Assembly (NCBI RefSeq): GCF_014897675.1
Contig: NZ_JABUXU010000005.1
Coordinates: forward strand, 124,001-188,000
Reading direction: 5' to 3'
Length of the DNA: 64,000 nucleotides
Source of the DNA: Advenella sp. FME57
GTDB lineage: Bacteria > Pseudomonadota > Gammaproteobacteria > Burkholderiales > Burkholderiaceae_B
The translations under genes and the position numbers were made by a program. The notes under the pieces were generated by a model, which was not told the DNA's origin, ran no database searches, and saw only the letters and a list, made by a program, of their open reading frames with translations. Shown here piece by piece: positions 36,877 through 46,204 of the stretch; the first letter of the stretch is position 1; every line of letters starts with the position of its first letter.

Positions 36877-37946
36877 GCCTGACTGATGCGCAGCTGCGGG
36901 AATTGGTGGATAACGGCGTACCGATTCTGAAAATATCGCTCAAAGAGCGGAATTTGCGCGACTGGAACCTGTCGGGTGCGCTTTTCGAAGGTGTTGACTT
37001 CACGGGTGCCCAACTCGATGGCGCCAGGCTGGACGAAAGCGTATTTTCCAACTGCTGCTTTGACCGTGCCAGCCTGAACGAATGCTACGGTAATACCGTA
37101 TTTTTCAACACCTGTGTGATGGCCGGAACACATTGGCGCCAGTCCCTGCTGTTTCAGGCCAAATGGCATGATTGTGATGTACGCGACGCCGATTTTGATC
37201 ATGCGATGATGGACGAAACAGTATTCATCGGCTGTCGTCTGGCAGGCGTGCGCTACACCGGCGTTCAGGGTAGAGAGATGACGTTCATGAAGTCGGATAT
37301 GGAGCGGGTCGATTTCTCACAGGCTCAATTGTTCAAATCCACACTGTTTGGGCTGGATTTGAAATCCGCTATTTTTCACAAAGCAAGCCTGGTCAACGTG
37401 ATCTGGCTGCAGTCGGATCTGAGCGGTCAGAATCTGCAGGGACAGGACCTGGAGCGTGGCGTGTTTACCGAGGCAATCCTTGACGGCGTGTGCCTGGCCT
37501 CGGCCAATCTGGTGCAGGCCGCTTTCAAGAGTGCGAGCGTCAAAGGCGCGGATCTGCGCAGCAGCAAAGGCCAGTTCATTGTTTTTGCCGATGCGGATCT
37601 GAGTGGTGCACGCTGCGATGCTGCGCAATTTGCGCAAAGTGTATTCGTAGATGCCATCACGGACGATGCCAGCTTTGTGAATGCCAACCTGTCCATGTCT
37701 GTATGGCATCACGCCAGTGCGCGTCAATGCCGCTTTGATCTGGCTCAGCTGGATCACACCGATTTTTCGTATGCAGACCTGTATCGGGCGAGTTTTGATG
37801 ATGCCAGGCTGAATCGCACCCGCTTTCACCGCGCGCTCAGTGATGACCTGAACCTGAAGCGGCGTGCAGGCGCCCTGGAAATAGACCCGGAACTGTATGA
37901 GGCCGAGTTATGGAGCGAAACGCAGCGCGCCAGGGCTTTCCCGTAG
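36873..37946 (+). CDS. Pentapeptide-repeat protein of the T6SS island
   Basis: A 357-residue protein, almost wholly pentapeptide repeats (A[D/N]LxX): LSGALFEGVDFTGAQLDGAR, LDESVFSNCCFDRASLNECY, LSGQNLQGQDLERGVFTEAI and LVQAAFKSASVKGADLRSSK. The first 30 residues (MSLTDAQLRELVDNGVPILK) form a short N-terminal cap. Its start overlaps the DUF2169-pentapeptide stop by 4 bases, so the two are probably made together, and the spacing to the VgrG-Rhs gene is 36 bases. In related loci such proteins accompany DUF2169 and PAAR/Rhs effectors. The precise role is unknown; a scaffold in effector loading is inference. Confidence 0.87.
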   Translation: MSLTDAQLRELVDNGVPILKISLKERNLRDWNLSGALFEGVDFTGAQLDGARLDESVFSNCCFDRASLNECYGNTVFFNTCVMAGTHWRQSLLFQAKWHDCDVRDADFDHAMMDETVFIGCRLAGVRYTGVQGREMTFMKSDMERVDFSQAQLFKSTLFGLDLKSAIFHKASLVNVIWLQSDLSGQNLQGQDLERGVFTEAILDGVCLASANLVQAAFKSASVKGADLRSSKGQFIVFADADLSGARCDAAQFAQSVFVDAITDDASFVNANLSMSVWHHASARQCRFDLAQLDHTDFSYADLYRASFDDARLNRTRFHRALSDDLNLKRRAGALEIDPELYEAELWSETQRARAFP

Positions 37947-37982
37947 CACTATTGACCCAACCACGATAGACAGAGCAGAGTC

Positions 37983-40900
37983 ATGAACCGTATAGTCAAT
38001 GCCATCACGCCGCTGGGCGACGCGCTTAAATTCAAGTCCCTGCAGGGCCATGAAGGGCTATCCTGCCTGTCCGAATGGACGGTGCGGTTTGTTTCAGAAC
38101 ACGCGAAGCTGGATCTGCAATCCATGCTGGGGCAATCTGTGACATTCGAAATAGAGACGGGCGCATCACCCCGTTTTCTGAACGGCGTTGTGACTGGCTT
38201 CGAATTACTGCATCGCGAGACCGGGACACCGCGTTATTACATTTATCAGGCGACGGTCAGATCATGGTTGTGGTACGCGACGCAGAACAGCGACAACCGC
38301 ATCTTCCAGAATGAAACAGCAGTCGACATTATCACAAAGGTGCTTGGAAAATACGACTTCGATGTTGAAGTCCGGCTGATGAACAGTTATCGCAAGTGGG
38401 GCTATTGCGTCCAGTTCCAGGAAACCGATTTCAGTTTTGTCAGCAGGCTCATGGAGCACGAGGGCATCTATTACTGGTTCCGCCATGAAGCATCACGTCA
38501 TGTCCTGGTGTTGACAGACGAGGCCCAGTCGCACGATCCGTTGCCGGTTTTGCCTGTGATTCCCTTTTATCCGGACGATCGGCTTTCCGTCGCCATGCAG
38601 GAATGTATTGCCGACTGGCAGGTGTCGGGCGAGTTGACGTCCACGGGCTATGCCACCATGGATTACGACTTTCAGAAGCCGCTGGCAGACATGAGCGCCA
38701 AGCGCAGGACGAGTCTGCGGGCAACCCAGAGCCTGGATCTGGAAATGTATGAACCCATGGGTGGGTACGTAGACTCATCCGATTCTGAACATTATGTCAA
38801 AGTGCATCTGCAGTCCCTGCAATGTTTGCAGGAGCAGGCTGTGGCTCGTTCAAATGTACGGACGATGGCGCCTGGTTATATCTTCACGCTGAAAAACTAC
38901 CCTCATCAGGCGGAAAATAAGGCATATCTGGTTGTTCATACTGACTATGACATACAGAATCCGGCCTATGCCAGCCATGATCAGCCCGATGACGAAGCAC
39001 GGTATGTTGTGGCCTCCCGGCATATTCCTGCCAATGTGCAGTATCGCGCTGCGCGTAGTACGCCCATCCCGAAAATGAATGGCCCGCAAACGGCAACCGT
39101 AGTGGGTCCGCAAGGCGAAGAGATCTGGACCGACAAGTACGGTCGTATCAAGGTACAGTTTCACTGGGACCGTGAAGGCGCAATGGACGAGAACAGCTCG
39201 TGCTGGATACGAGTGTCCAACCCCTGGGCCGGCGGTGGTTTCGGTGGGGTGCAAATCCCGCGGGTGCGCGAAGAAGTGGTGGTGGACTTCATCAACGGCA
39301 ATGTCGATCGTCCAATCGCGGTGGGGCGAGTCTACAACGCCAGCAATATGCCACCTGTGAATTTGCCGGACGATGCCACGCAAAGCGGCTTTCTTACCCG
39401 CAGCAAAAACGGCACGCCCGCCAACGCGAACAAGCTGATGTTTGAAGACCGGCAGGGCAGCGAACTATTGGCCATGGTGGCTGAAAAAGATATGGATACG
39501 CATGTCAAGAACAACCAGACGCACGACGTGGCAGGCAATGTCGTGTCCGCTATCGGCGGGCTACGCTCTCACACCGCGCACAGCACCTCAGATATCACCA
39601 TGGCCGCCGGCGCGGTCAAAAACTACCAGGCGGATCACAATCGGACCGTACAGGGCTCACTGGACGAACAGATAGGCGCCAATCTGCAGCAGTCGTTCAA
39701 TGATGGTGTGGACGAAACCATTACGGGAGCGCTGACCAGCACCATTGGTGGGCAGGCCAGCCATACGTTGCAGGGATTGCATATCACGACCACCACCCAT
39801 GATGAAGAGACGGTCAATGGCACCGTGTCGGAAACCGTCGGAACCGGGGAGACCAGCAATATCAAGTCGGGTTCGCAGTTGCGGGCTGGCGACATCACCA
39901 TGGCGTCGCCCACGATCTATTCCGAATCCACCCAGGAAGAAATTGATATCAAGGCGGGTGGCTCGCTGGACATCAGCTCTGCCGGCCCTGGAATTGTGCA
40001 GACACCGGGCAAGATCATCAAGGAGAGTCCGGTCAATGTGGAAACGGCGCTGATGCTGGACAACAATACCGTCACCAGAAAAAAGAGCTACACGCTGGAT
40101 TTGAGTGTGGATGGTATCAAGGATGTGATGGTCGCGGGACATAATCACAACCAGAATATTGCCGATATCAAGCTATACGGCATGGGTGACTCCATGCAGG
40201 CAGCCAACATCGGCCTGTATGGCGCCAACATTCAGCTGGGCGGGCAGGATCAGAAAATGGGTCTGCTCAACGTCAACATCACAGGCATTGAGCTGGACAA
40301 GGGCTTTAAGATCAAACGTCCCGGCGGCGGTGGCGGCGTCGGTACAAAAGGCAAGGGCAAGGACGGCAGCGGGGGTGATGGCGGCAAGGGCGGAAAAGGC
40401 GACAAGGATGGGAACGGGAACAGGGGGGATGCTGAAAAGCCGCCAGCAAACTGCAAGCGCTGTATAAACCTTGACACTTCAATTAATGTATTGAGCACTG
40501 CTGCCAGTATGGCGCCCATGGGAAGTGGTGCCGATGCTACCGCTCAGTCCGTCTGCTTTGCGATGGGTGACGAGACATTTTCGCATTTGGATTTTGAACT
40601 GCCTGGTGCCATTCCTATCATTTGGAAACGTACCTATCGATCCAACTGTACTGCCTTTGATGAAAGGGGGGCTTTGGGGCACCGGTGGCTTAATGATTAC
40701 ACGATCAGAATCGATGACAATGGAAAAAATTTGATTTATTTGTGTGGAGAAGGACGTCAAATCGACCGTCCATATCTGGATGTCGGTGAGTCATTTTACG
40801 ACCGAAAGGAACAGTTTACGTGGAGCCGGCCCTCTGTCGACACGATTATGGTCAATCACAAGGACCGCCGCAGAGAACTCTATAAGCAATCAGAAAATGG

Positions 40901-43900
40901 ATTTAAACTGCAAGTAATATACGATATAAACGATCTCGCGACGCACTTATTCTATACGCAGACAGGGCTGCTTTTACGACTTGAAACAGATATACACACA
41001 GTAAATTTCGAGCATGATGATAGTGGGCGTATTATCCGCATCGGGCAACAGCGCAATGACTCAGAAAGCGGAGGTTCTCTGGATGAAACGCTTGCCAGCT
41101 ATCTCTATGACGAACAGGGGGATCTTGTCCAGGCGACTGATGAGTATGGCAATAAGTATCACTATACCTATTCGAACCATTTGATTACACGTTATACGGA
41201 CAAAACCGATAGGGGAATAAATCTTGAATGGGACGGTAATGAACCTACGGCTCGCTGTCTGTTGGAATATGCAGATGACGGATCCCGTGAAACGAGGTTT
41301 TCATGGGATCGGAAAAACAATAGCAGTTATGTGACGGACGCGTTGGGGCAGACAACCCGCTATGTTTACAATTCGGAAAACTATATTAATGAAATACATT
41401 ACAGCGACGGAACAAGGCTGGTCCGTACGCGGGATGAATTCAACAATATCACGTCGGTTACGTTCCCCGACAGTACGAGCAGACGCTTTATCTATGACTC
41501 TCGTGACAATATGGTTGAAATGGTTCGTCAGGACGGCTTAGCTGTCCGATGGGAGTATGACGAGTTCAACCGTCCTGTTCGCATCCACGAGCCGTCGGGC
41601 GCGCTCTGGCAGCGGGAGTATGATAAACAGCGTAATCTGTCCGCGCAGGTGGACCCACTTGGACATCGTACAGAATACGTATACAACAATCAGAGACTAC
41701 CTATTCTTGTCGTAGATGGAAAGCAGAATACAAAGCGTATTACATATACTGCGAGCGGCCAGATAAAAACCTATTCTGACTGCTCAAATAAGACGACCAC
41801 GTGGAGTTATGATGATCGCGACCGTGTTTGCATGGTCGTTAACGCAGAAGGTGAGGTCCTCTCCTATACATATGCAGAAAATGGCACGGTAGCGGGAATA
41901 GAGCATGACAGGAAATTGATTGTTCAATTGCAATACGATGCGGAGAACCGACTGCTTGAATATAAGGATGCATTGGGCCGAACTCGAACCTATGAATATG
42001 ATGCTTCAGGAGATCTGATATTCCGTGTGGATCCTTTGCAGCAAATTTTTAAATATAACTACGACAGGAAGGGCAGACTCTCTGAGTTGGTGAACGAAAA
42101 TGGAGATATGACAAAATTTAGTTATGACCCGCTTGGTAGACTGGTTATGCAAATTGGGTTCGATGGTAGGTCCACAGAGTACCATTACGATAAGTACACG
42201 GGTGTGCTGACCAACATGCGTGTGGAAAATAAGATCATATCATTTCAATACAATATTTTACGCCAGATGATTTCGCGTTCCAGCCCATCCGGAACGGAGC
42301 GCTTTGAATACGATGCTGCAGGACGGTTAATTCAAGCGAATAATCAGAATTGTCAACTGACATATTCATACGATCACATGGGTAACCTGCTGACCGAAGA
42401 TCATAGATATATATTGGACGATATTGAACGCCGTTATTGCTGGAAGCATAGTTATGATGAGCTATCAAATCGTGTTTCGAGTAAACGACCAGATGGAACA
42501 GAGATCGATTTTCTGCGCTATGGATCTGGATATTTACATGGGATTCTTGTAAACCAAAATAGTGTCGTCGATTTTGAGCGCGATAACCTGCATCGAGAGG
42601 TCAAGCGCACTGGGGGCAACGAAGTTTTTCAGAATAAAAGTTATGATAAAACAGGACGATTAAGCCGACACGCGGTAACGATAGGTCAATACGTGCCGCA
42701 ATCTGTTTTCAACCGAGAATATCACTATGACGGAGCAGGACGATTGAAAATAGTCGACGAATCCGCCGTCGGCATGATTCACTATCGCTATGATCCTCTG
42801 GACAGACTCATGTCGGTGCGAACACCCCAGTTGGACGAATTGTTTACTTTCGACCCGGCGGGAAATCTTTCGCGACATGAAGAGCATGTTGCCGTTGATC
42901 GAATGAATGGACAGCATGACAACCGCCATTTGTCGGACAATACTCTGCCAGAGCAAGTATCTCCTGTGCTGGGAAACCTGCTGAAAAATATTGCTGGCAT
43001 ACACTTTGAATACGACTCAAGGGGTAATGTGACCAGAAAGGTTTCACCTGAGGGAACGCAGCAATTTCATTGGGACGGATTTGATCGACTGGTACAAGTA
43101 GACCGTCGCAATAACGATAGGCCTGAATTCACGACTGTCCGCTATTTTTATGATCCCATCGGGCGTCGGATCGGCAAATGCATATATGCATCGGACTCAA
43201 CATCCTTGGCCGGTCCCATTCTTTACGGTTGGGATGGCATGACAATGGCATTCGAAGAATCCGGAGACGATGTGGGATCTGTCACACATTATCTATATGA
43301 AGACGACGGGTTTGAGCCGTTGATGCAATATGTGACAACTAAGCATACTCAGTCTGCTGCTGGTACAGCACGAAATCATCGCCTGTATTATTACATCTGT
43401 GACCAAATTGGCACGCCGCAGTCCGTGTTGAATGATACAGGGGAAGTTGTGTGGCGAGCCCAATACAAAGCGCTTGGGCCAGCGACCATTGTAACGGACA
43501 GTGAGGACCAAGCCTTTGTCAACAACCTTCGATTTCAGGGACAGTACTGGGATGAAGAGTCGGAGCTGCATTACAATACTTTCCGGTATTACGATCCGCA
43601 AGTGGGTCGATTTATTCAGCAGGATCCCATCGGTTTGGTCGGTGGCGAAAATTTGTACTTGTATGCACCCAATCCCGTAGGTTGGAGCGATCCTTTGGGT
43701 CTTGCGAACCGGCCGAATAATGGGAAATATCATATTTTTTTCAATTACATACTCGGGGATGGCGACCGTTTTGCCAGTGATGCGGTGCAGTTCAGGCTGG
43801 CAGACAACAGACTTATGGAAAGAATGAATTCGGACCCGACGTTCAGAAGGGATATCCTGCGCAGACAGCCCGAGATGGCCGGTTGGCTAGATAATCAAAA

Positions 43901-44099
43901 TGGGAAACGAACTCCCGGTTTTACCTGGCATCATCATGAAGACACTGGTCGACTCGTGCTGGTAGATCGTAACGACCATCGAAGTAATCATGCTCTATAT
44001 CACCCGACAGGAAAAGGAGGCCGTGATATTTGGGGTGGCGGGGAGCAGGGAAGAAACGGTAAGCTGGATGGCCGTACGGGTGAGCCTAAAGCATGTTAA
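37983..44099 (+). CDS. VgrG-Rhs fusion effector with C-terminal WHH nuclease toxin
   Basis: A 2038-residue polyvalent protein. Residues 1 to about 775 are a complete VgrG: SWLWYATQNSDNRIFQNETA, CVQFQETDFSFVSRLMEHEG, EEIWTDKYGRIKVQFHWDRE and CWIRVSNPWAGGGFGGVQIP. A Gly/Lys linker follows (about 779-825; GGGGGVGTKGKGKDGSGGDG). Then comes an Rhs N-terminal module (FAMGDETFSHLDFELPGAIP) and YD repeats such as YEYDASGDLIFRVDPL to about 1870. The Rhs core ends with DPIGL (Asp1881) and DPLGL (Asp1903), the pair that frames autoproteolysis in Rhs cages. The last 130 residues carry GFTWHHHEDTGRLVLVDRND (W1982, H1983-1985) and GGRDIWGGG, typical of WHH/HNH-EndoVII nucleases. It should kill competitors by DNA cleavage after T6SS delivery. 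The candidate immunity gene follows. Confidence 0.9.
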   Translation: MNRIVNAITPLGDALKFKSLQGHEGLSCLSEWTVRFVSEHAKLDLQSMLGQSVTFEIETGASPRFLNGVVTGFELLHRETGTPRYYIYQATVRSWLWYATQNSDNRIFQNETAVDIITKVLGKYDFDVEVRLMNSYRKWGYCVQFQETDFSFVSRLMEHEGIYYWFRHEASRHVLVLTDEAQSHDPLPVLPVIPFYPDDRLSVAMQECIADWQVSGELTSTGYATMDYDFQKPLADMSAKRRTSLRATQSLDLEMYEPMGGYVDSSDSEHYVKVHLQSLQCLQEQAVARSNVRTMAPGYIFTLKNYPHQAENKAYLVVHTDYDIQNPAYASHDQPDDEARYVVASRHIPANVQYRAARSTPIPKMNGPQTATVVGPQGEEIWTDKYGRIKVQFHWDREGAMDENSSCWIRVSNPWAGGGFGGVQIPRVREEVVVDFINGNVDRPIAVGRVYNASNMPPVNLPDDATQSGFLTRSKNGTPANANKLMFEDRQGSELLAMVAEKDMDTHVKNNQTHDVAGNVVSAIGGLRSHTAHSTSDITMAAGAVKNYQADHNRTVQGSLDEQIGANLQQSFNDGVDETITGALTSTIGGQASHTLQGLHITTTTHDEETVNGTVSETVGTGETSNIKSGSQLRAGDITMASPTIYSESTQEEIDIKAGGSLDISSAGPGIVQTPGKIIKESPVNVETALMLDNNTVTRKKSYTLDLSVDGIKDVMVAGHNHNQNIADIKLYGMGDSMQAANIGLYGANIQLGGQDQKMGLLNVNITGIELDKGFKIKRPGGGGGVGTKGKGKDGSGGDGGKGGKGDKDGNGNRGDAEKPPANCKRCINLDTSINVLSTAASMAPMGSGADATAQSVCFAMGDETFSHLDFELPGAIPIIWKRTYRSNCTAFDERGALGHRWLNDYTIRIDDNGKNLIYLCGEGRQIDRPYLDVGESFYDRKEQFTWSRPSVDTIMVNHKDRRRELYKQSENGFKLQVIYDINDLATHLFYTQTGLLLRLETDIHTVNFEHDDSGRIIRIGQQRNDSESGGSLDETLASYLYDEQGDLVQATDEYGNKYHYTYSNHLITRYTDKTDRGINLEWDGNEPTARCLLEYADDGSRETRFSWDRKNNSSYVTDALGQTTRYVYNSENYINEIHYSDGTRLVRTRDEFNNITSVTFPDSTSRRFIYDSRDNMVEMVRQDGLAVRWEYDEFNRPVRIHEPSGALWQREYDKQRNLSAQVDPLGHRTEYVYNNQRLPILVVDGKQNTKRITYTASGQIKTYSDCSNKTTTWSYDDRDRVCMVVNAEGEVLSYTYAENGTVAGIEHDRKLIVQLQYDAENRLLEYKDALGRTRTYEYDASGDLIFRVDPLQQIFKYNYDRKGRLSELVNENGDMTKFSYDPLGRLVMQIGFDGRSTEYHYDKYTGVLTNMRVENKIISFQYNILRQMISRSSPSGTERFEYDAAGRLIQANNQNCQLTYSYDHMGNLLTEDHRYILDDIERRYCWKHSYDELSNRVSSKRPDGTEIDFLRYGSGYLHGILVNQNSVVDFERDNLHREVKRTGGNEVFQNKSYDKTGRLSRHAVTIGQYVPQSVFNREYHYDGAGRLKIVDESAVGMIHYRYDPLDRLMSVRTPQLDELFTFDPAGNLSRHEEHVAVDRMNGQHDNRHLSDNTLPEQVSPVLGNLLKNIAGIHFEYDSRGNVTRKVSPEGTQQFHWDGFDRLVQVDRRNNDRPEFTTVRYFYDPIGRRIGKCIYASDSTSLAGPILYGWDGMTMAFEESGDDVGSVTHYLYEDDGFEPLMQYVTTKHTQSAAGTARNHRLYYYICDQIGTPQSVLNDTGEVVWRAQYKALGPATIVTDSEDQAFVNNLRFQGQYWDEESELHYNTFRYYDPQVGRFIQQDPIGLVGGENLYLYAPNPVGWSDPLGLANRPNNGKYHIFFNYILGDGDRFASDAVQFRLADNRLMERMNSDPTFRRDILRRQPEMAGWLDNQNGKRTPGFTWHHHEDTGRLVLVDRNDHRSNHALYHPTGKGGRDIWGGGEQGRNGKLDGRTGEPKAC

Positions 44100-44241
44100 T
44101 CGTTTTGCGTTATCCTGGTGCCATATCGGTCGAGACGTGTGAACTGGTTCGTGCGGGTATTCAGATCGCTGAATTGGGCTTTGGATATGTATAAATATAC
44201 GTTATGTATTTTGAAGTTAAAAATTGGAGAAATTGACTGCC

Positions 44242-44592
44242 ATGGAAAAATATGAAGCCGGAAAGCAGATACGTTTGAGTGAAATTGTTAGCGCAGTTGC
44301 CACGGGCGAGCTGGATGCTGACAATTACTGCCTGTATACAAAAGAGGATATGCCGTCAGCTGCTGAAGATCCGCTATGTTTTCTTGATGCATTTCCGGAT
44401 GTGTCGCTCGATACTCATGAAGAAATTTATCCAGTATTTGTAGCCGAGAACAACTTGCACCTGTTCTATCATGGGGATTTGCTGGTCGATGTCATTGAAA
44501 ATGCCAAGGCACAGAAAGAGCGCCCGACAGTCCAAGACTTTCTTGCAGGACTGGACTATTATTTGAAGAATGACACGTTTCGTGACCTGTGA
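44242..44592 (+). CDS. Candidate immunity protein for the WHH nuclease
   Basis: A 116-residue, clearly acidic protein (DAFPDVSLDTHEEIYPVFVA, HGDLLVDVIENAKAQKERPT, VQDFLAGLDYYLKNDTFRDL). The C-terminal pattern D-x-x-x-N-A-x-x-Q then Y-Y-x-x-N-D-x-F resembles small proteins found behind polymorphic toxins; I could not place it firmly in a named family. Its position 142 bases behind the toxin gene on the same strand and its acidity make immunity against the basic nuclease tip the most likely role. The ATG at 44242 is preferred; a TTG at 44224 would add six residues. The gene is A+T-richer than the flanking genome, as is the Rhs part. Confidence 0.7.
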   Translation: MEKYEAGKQIRLSEIVSAVATGELDADNYCLYTKEDMPSAAEDPLCFLDAFPDVSLDTHEEIYPVFVAENNLHLFYHGDLLVDVIENAKAQKERPTVQDFLAGLDYYLKNDTFRDL

Positions 44593-45333
44593 TTACACCT
44601 TCTTGGCGATGCGTTCCTGCCAAATTTTGACAGACAAAATGGGTGAAGATTATGCTTGCGGTTCTTTAAAAAGACAAGCGTGGCTAATTGGCTTAGCACA
44701 TAGAAAAATCAGTCATGGCAATTGTTACTCACCGGGCTTTGAATGTACTCTTCTGGCATACGGAGAATAAAAACAAGCTGCGCCTGCATTCAAAGCAAAA
44801 GCGAAATCCAGGTCATCGCTTCGTCCCTTTTTTATGATCCCAGCCTTTACGGATGGCGTCAGCGTGAGCTGCGATGCAACTTACGCAATGGCAAGTCGCT
44901 GAAGGGCAAGCGGCTTCGATTTAGGGCATCCTGTGCCTCCTGCATGACATTCAGTGCCGTCAAAGACGGACAGTGTTTTCGCCGCTTTGTGCCTGCCGGG
45001 CATGTTATGCTGGAACCGGACCAGAGTGGCAGGATCGTGTGCGCCAGACGGACTACAGGCGCTACTTATGGTTGCAGATGTTTGCATAGGAAGCCTGCAT
45101 GGGATGCATTGAGCCCACACCGGAGCTAAGTCCGACCATGCGCGGCCATCGCAACCTGCGTAAGCGTCTTGGAAAGCAAGATTGCAACCTGATTGGTGGC
45201 CAACTATCCTGGGCAATTGGGTGTGTGTGTTGCTCGGAAACCTGCAGCCAACATGTCCGCAATTGGATGCAGGCAGATTCGGCATCGATTGCCCTGGCCA
45301 TGCAACCGCAACCTGAAACAGTGAAGAAAAAAC
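44593..45333. other. 741-bp region without a recognised gene, downstream of the T6SS toxin-immunity pair
   Basis: Several short open frames exist but none has a start with a ribosome-binding site or resembles a known family. The composition shifts back toward high G+C around 44800. It may be the decayed edge of the island. The last about 150 bases are upstream of sseA and probably hold its promoter. Confidence 0.5.
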
Positions 45334-46185
45334 ATGAAAGCAAATCCTCTTATCAGTGCACAGGAACTGTCAAACCTGTTGGACACCGCCAGCAACCTGG
45401 TCGTGTGCGATTGTCGTTTCGAATTGACCAATCCGTCCCAGGGCCTGCAGCTCTATAATGACGGCCATATTCCTGGCGCCCGGCATGTTGATCTGGACCA
45501 GGTACTCAGTACCAAGGGGGCTGCCGAACAGGGGCGTCATCCCTTGCCGGCACGTGAACTGTTTGCCCAGAAGATGGCAGCCATCGGCATCAGCGACGAT
45601 ACCCAGGTGGTGTGCTATGACGCCAATGATTCCATGTTTGCGGCCCGGCTGTGGTGGATGTTGCGCTGGATCGGCCATGACAATGTATCGGTGCTGGATG
45701 GTGGCTTCAAGCTGTGGCAGCAAGGCGGATATGAAGTCACCACCGAGCCGCCGCAGCCGGCCAAGGAAGGGATGCTGACCCTGCGCGATTCACTGACCCA
45801 GACGGTGGACTATGACGAAGTGCTGGCTAACATCAGTGCCGCTGAAAGGCTGGTGCTGGACGCCCGCAGTCCTGATCGTTTCCGTGGTGAAAACGAAACC
45901 CTGGATCCGATTGGCGGGCACATTCCCGGCGCAGCCAACCGCTTTTTCAAAGACAACCTGCAAGCGGACGGGACATTCAAGGATGCCGAGACCTTGCGCA
46001 AGGAACTGACGGCCAGCCTGCAGGGGAAAAAGCCCGAGAGCGTGATCAGTCAGTGCGGGTCGGGTGTGACGGCTTGCCATAATCTGCTGGCCATGGAAGT
46101 GGCAGGTTTATCGGGCGCTGCGCTGTATCCCGGCTCATGGAGCCAGTGGTCCAATACCGGCGGCGCGCCGGTCGCAATGGAGTGA
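45334..46185 (+). CDS. sseA: 3-mercaptopyruvate/thiosulfate sulfurtransferase (two rhodanese domains)
   Basis: A 283-residue tandem rhodanese. The N-terminal inactive domain has VVCDCRFELTNPSQGLQLYN and GHIPGARHVDLDQVL; the C-terminal active domain has LVLDARSPDRFRGENETLDP, IGGHIPGAANRFFKDNLQAD and the active-site loop SQCGSGVTACHN. CGSGVTA is the form known for mercaptopyruvate sulfurtransferases such as E. coli SseA, rather than the CRxGx[R/T] of thiosulfate enzymes. The protein transfers sulfane sulfur from 3-mercaptopyruvate to cyanide or thiols in the cytoplasm. It converges with the VOC gene. Confidence 0.92.
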   Translation: MKANPLISAQELSNLLDTASNLVVCDCRFELTNPSQGLQLYNDGHIPGARHVDLDQVLSTKGAAEQGRHPLPARELFAQKMAAIGISDDTQVVCYDANDSMFAARLWWMLRWIGHDNVSVLDGGFKLWQQGGYEVTTEPPQPAKEGMLTLRDSLTQTVDYDEVLANISAAERLVLDARSPDRFRGENETLDPIGGHIPGAANRFFKDNLQADGTFKDAETLRKELTASLQGKKPESVISQCGSGVTACHNLLAMEVAGLSGAALYPGSWSQWSNTGGAPVAME

Positions 46186-46204
46186 CGCGGGTGCGTTCAG
46201 TTGG

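Noticed and set aside
40321-40435. Gly/Lys-coding GC-rich stretch as possible assembly artefact or repeat array
   Set aside because: The frame stays open on both sides and the repeats are irregular; a flexible linker is the simpler explanation.
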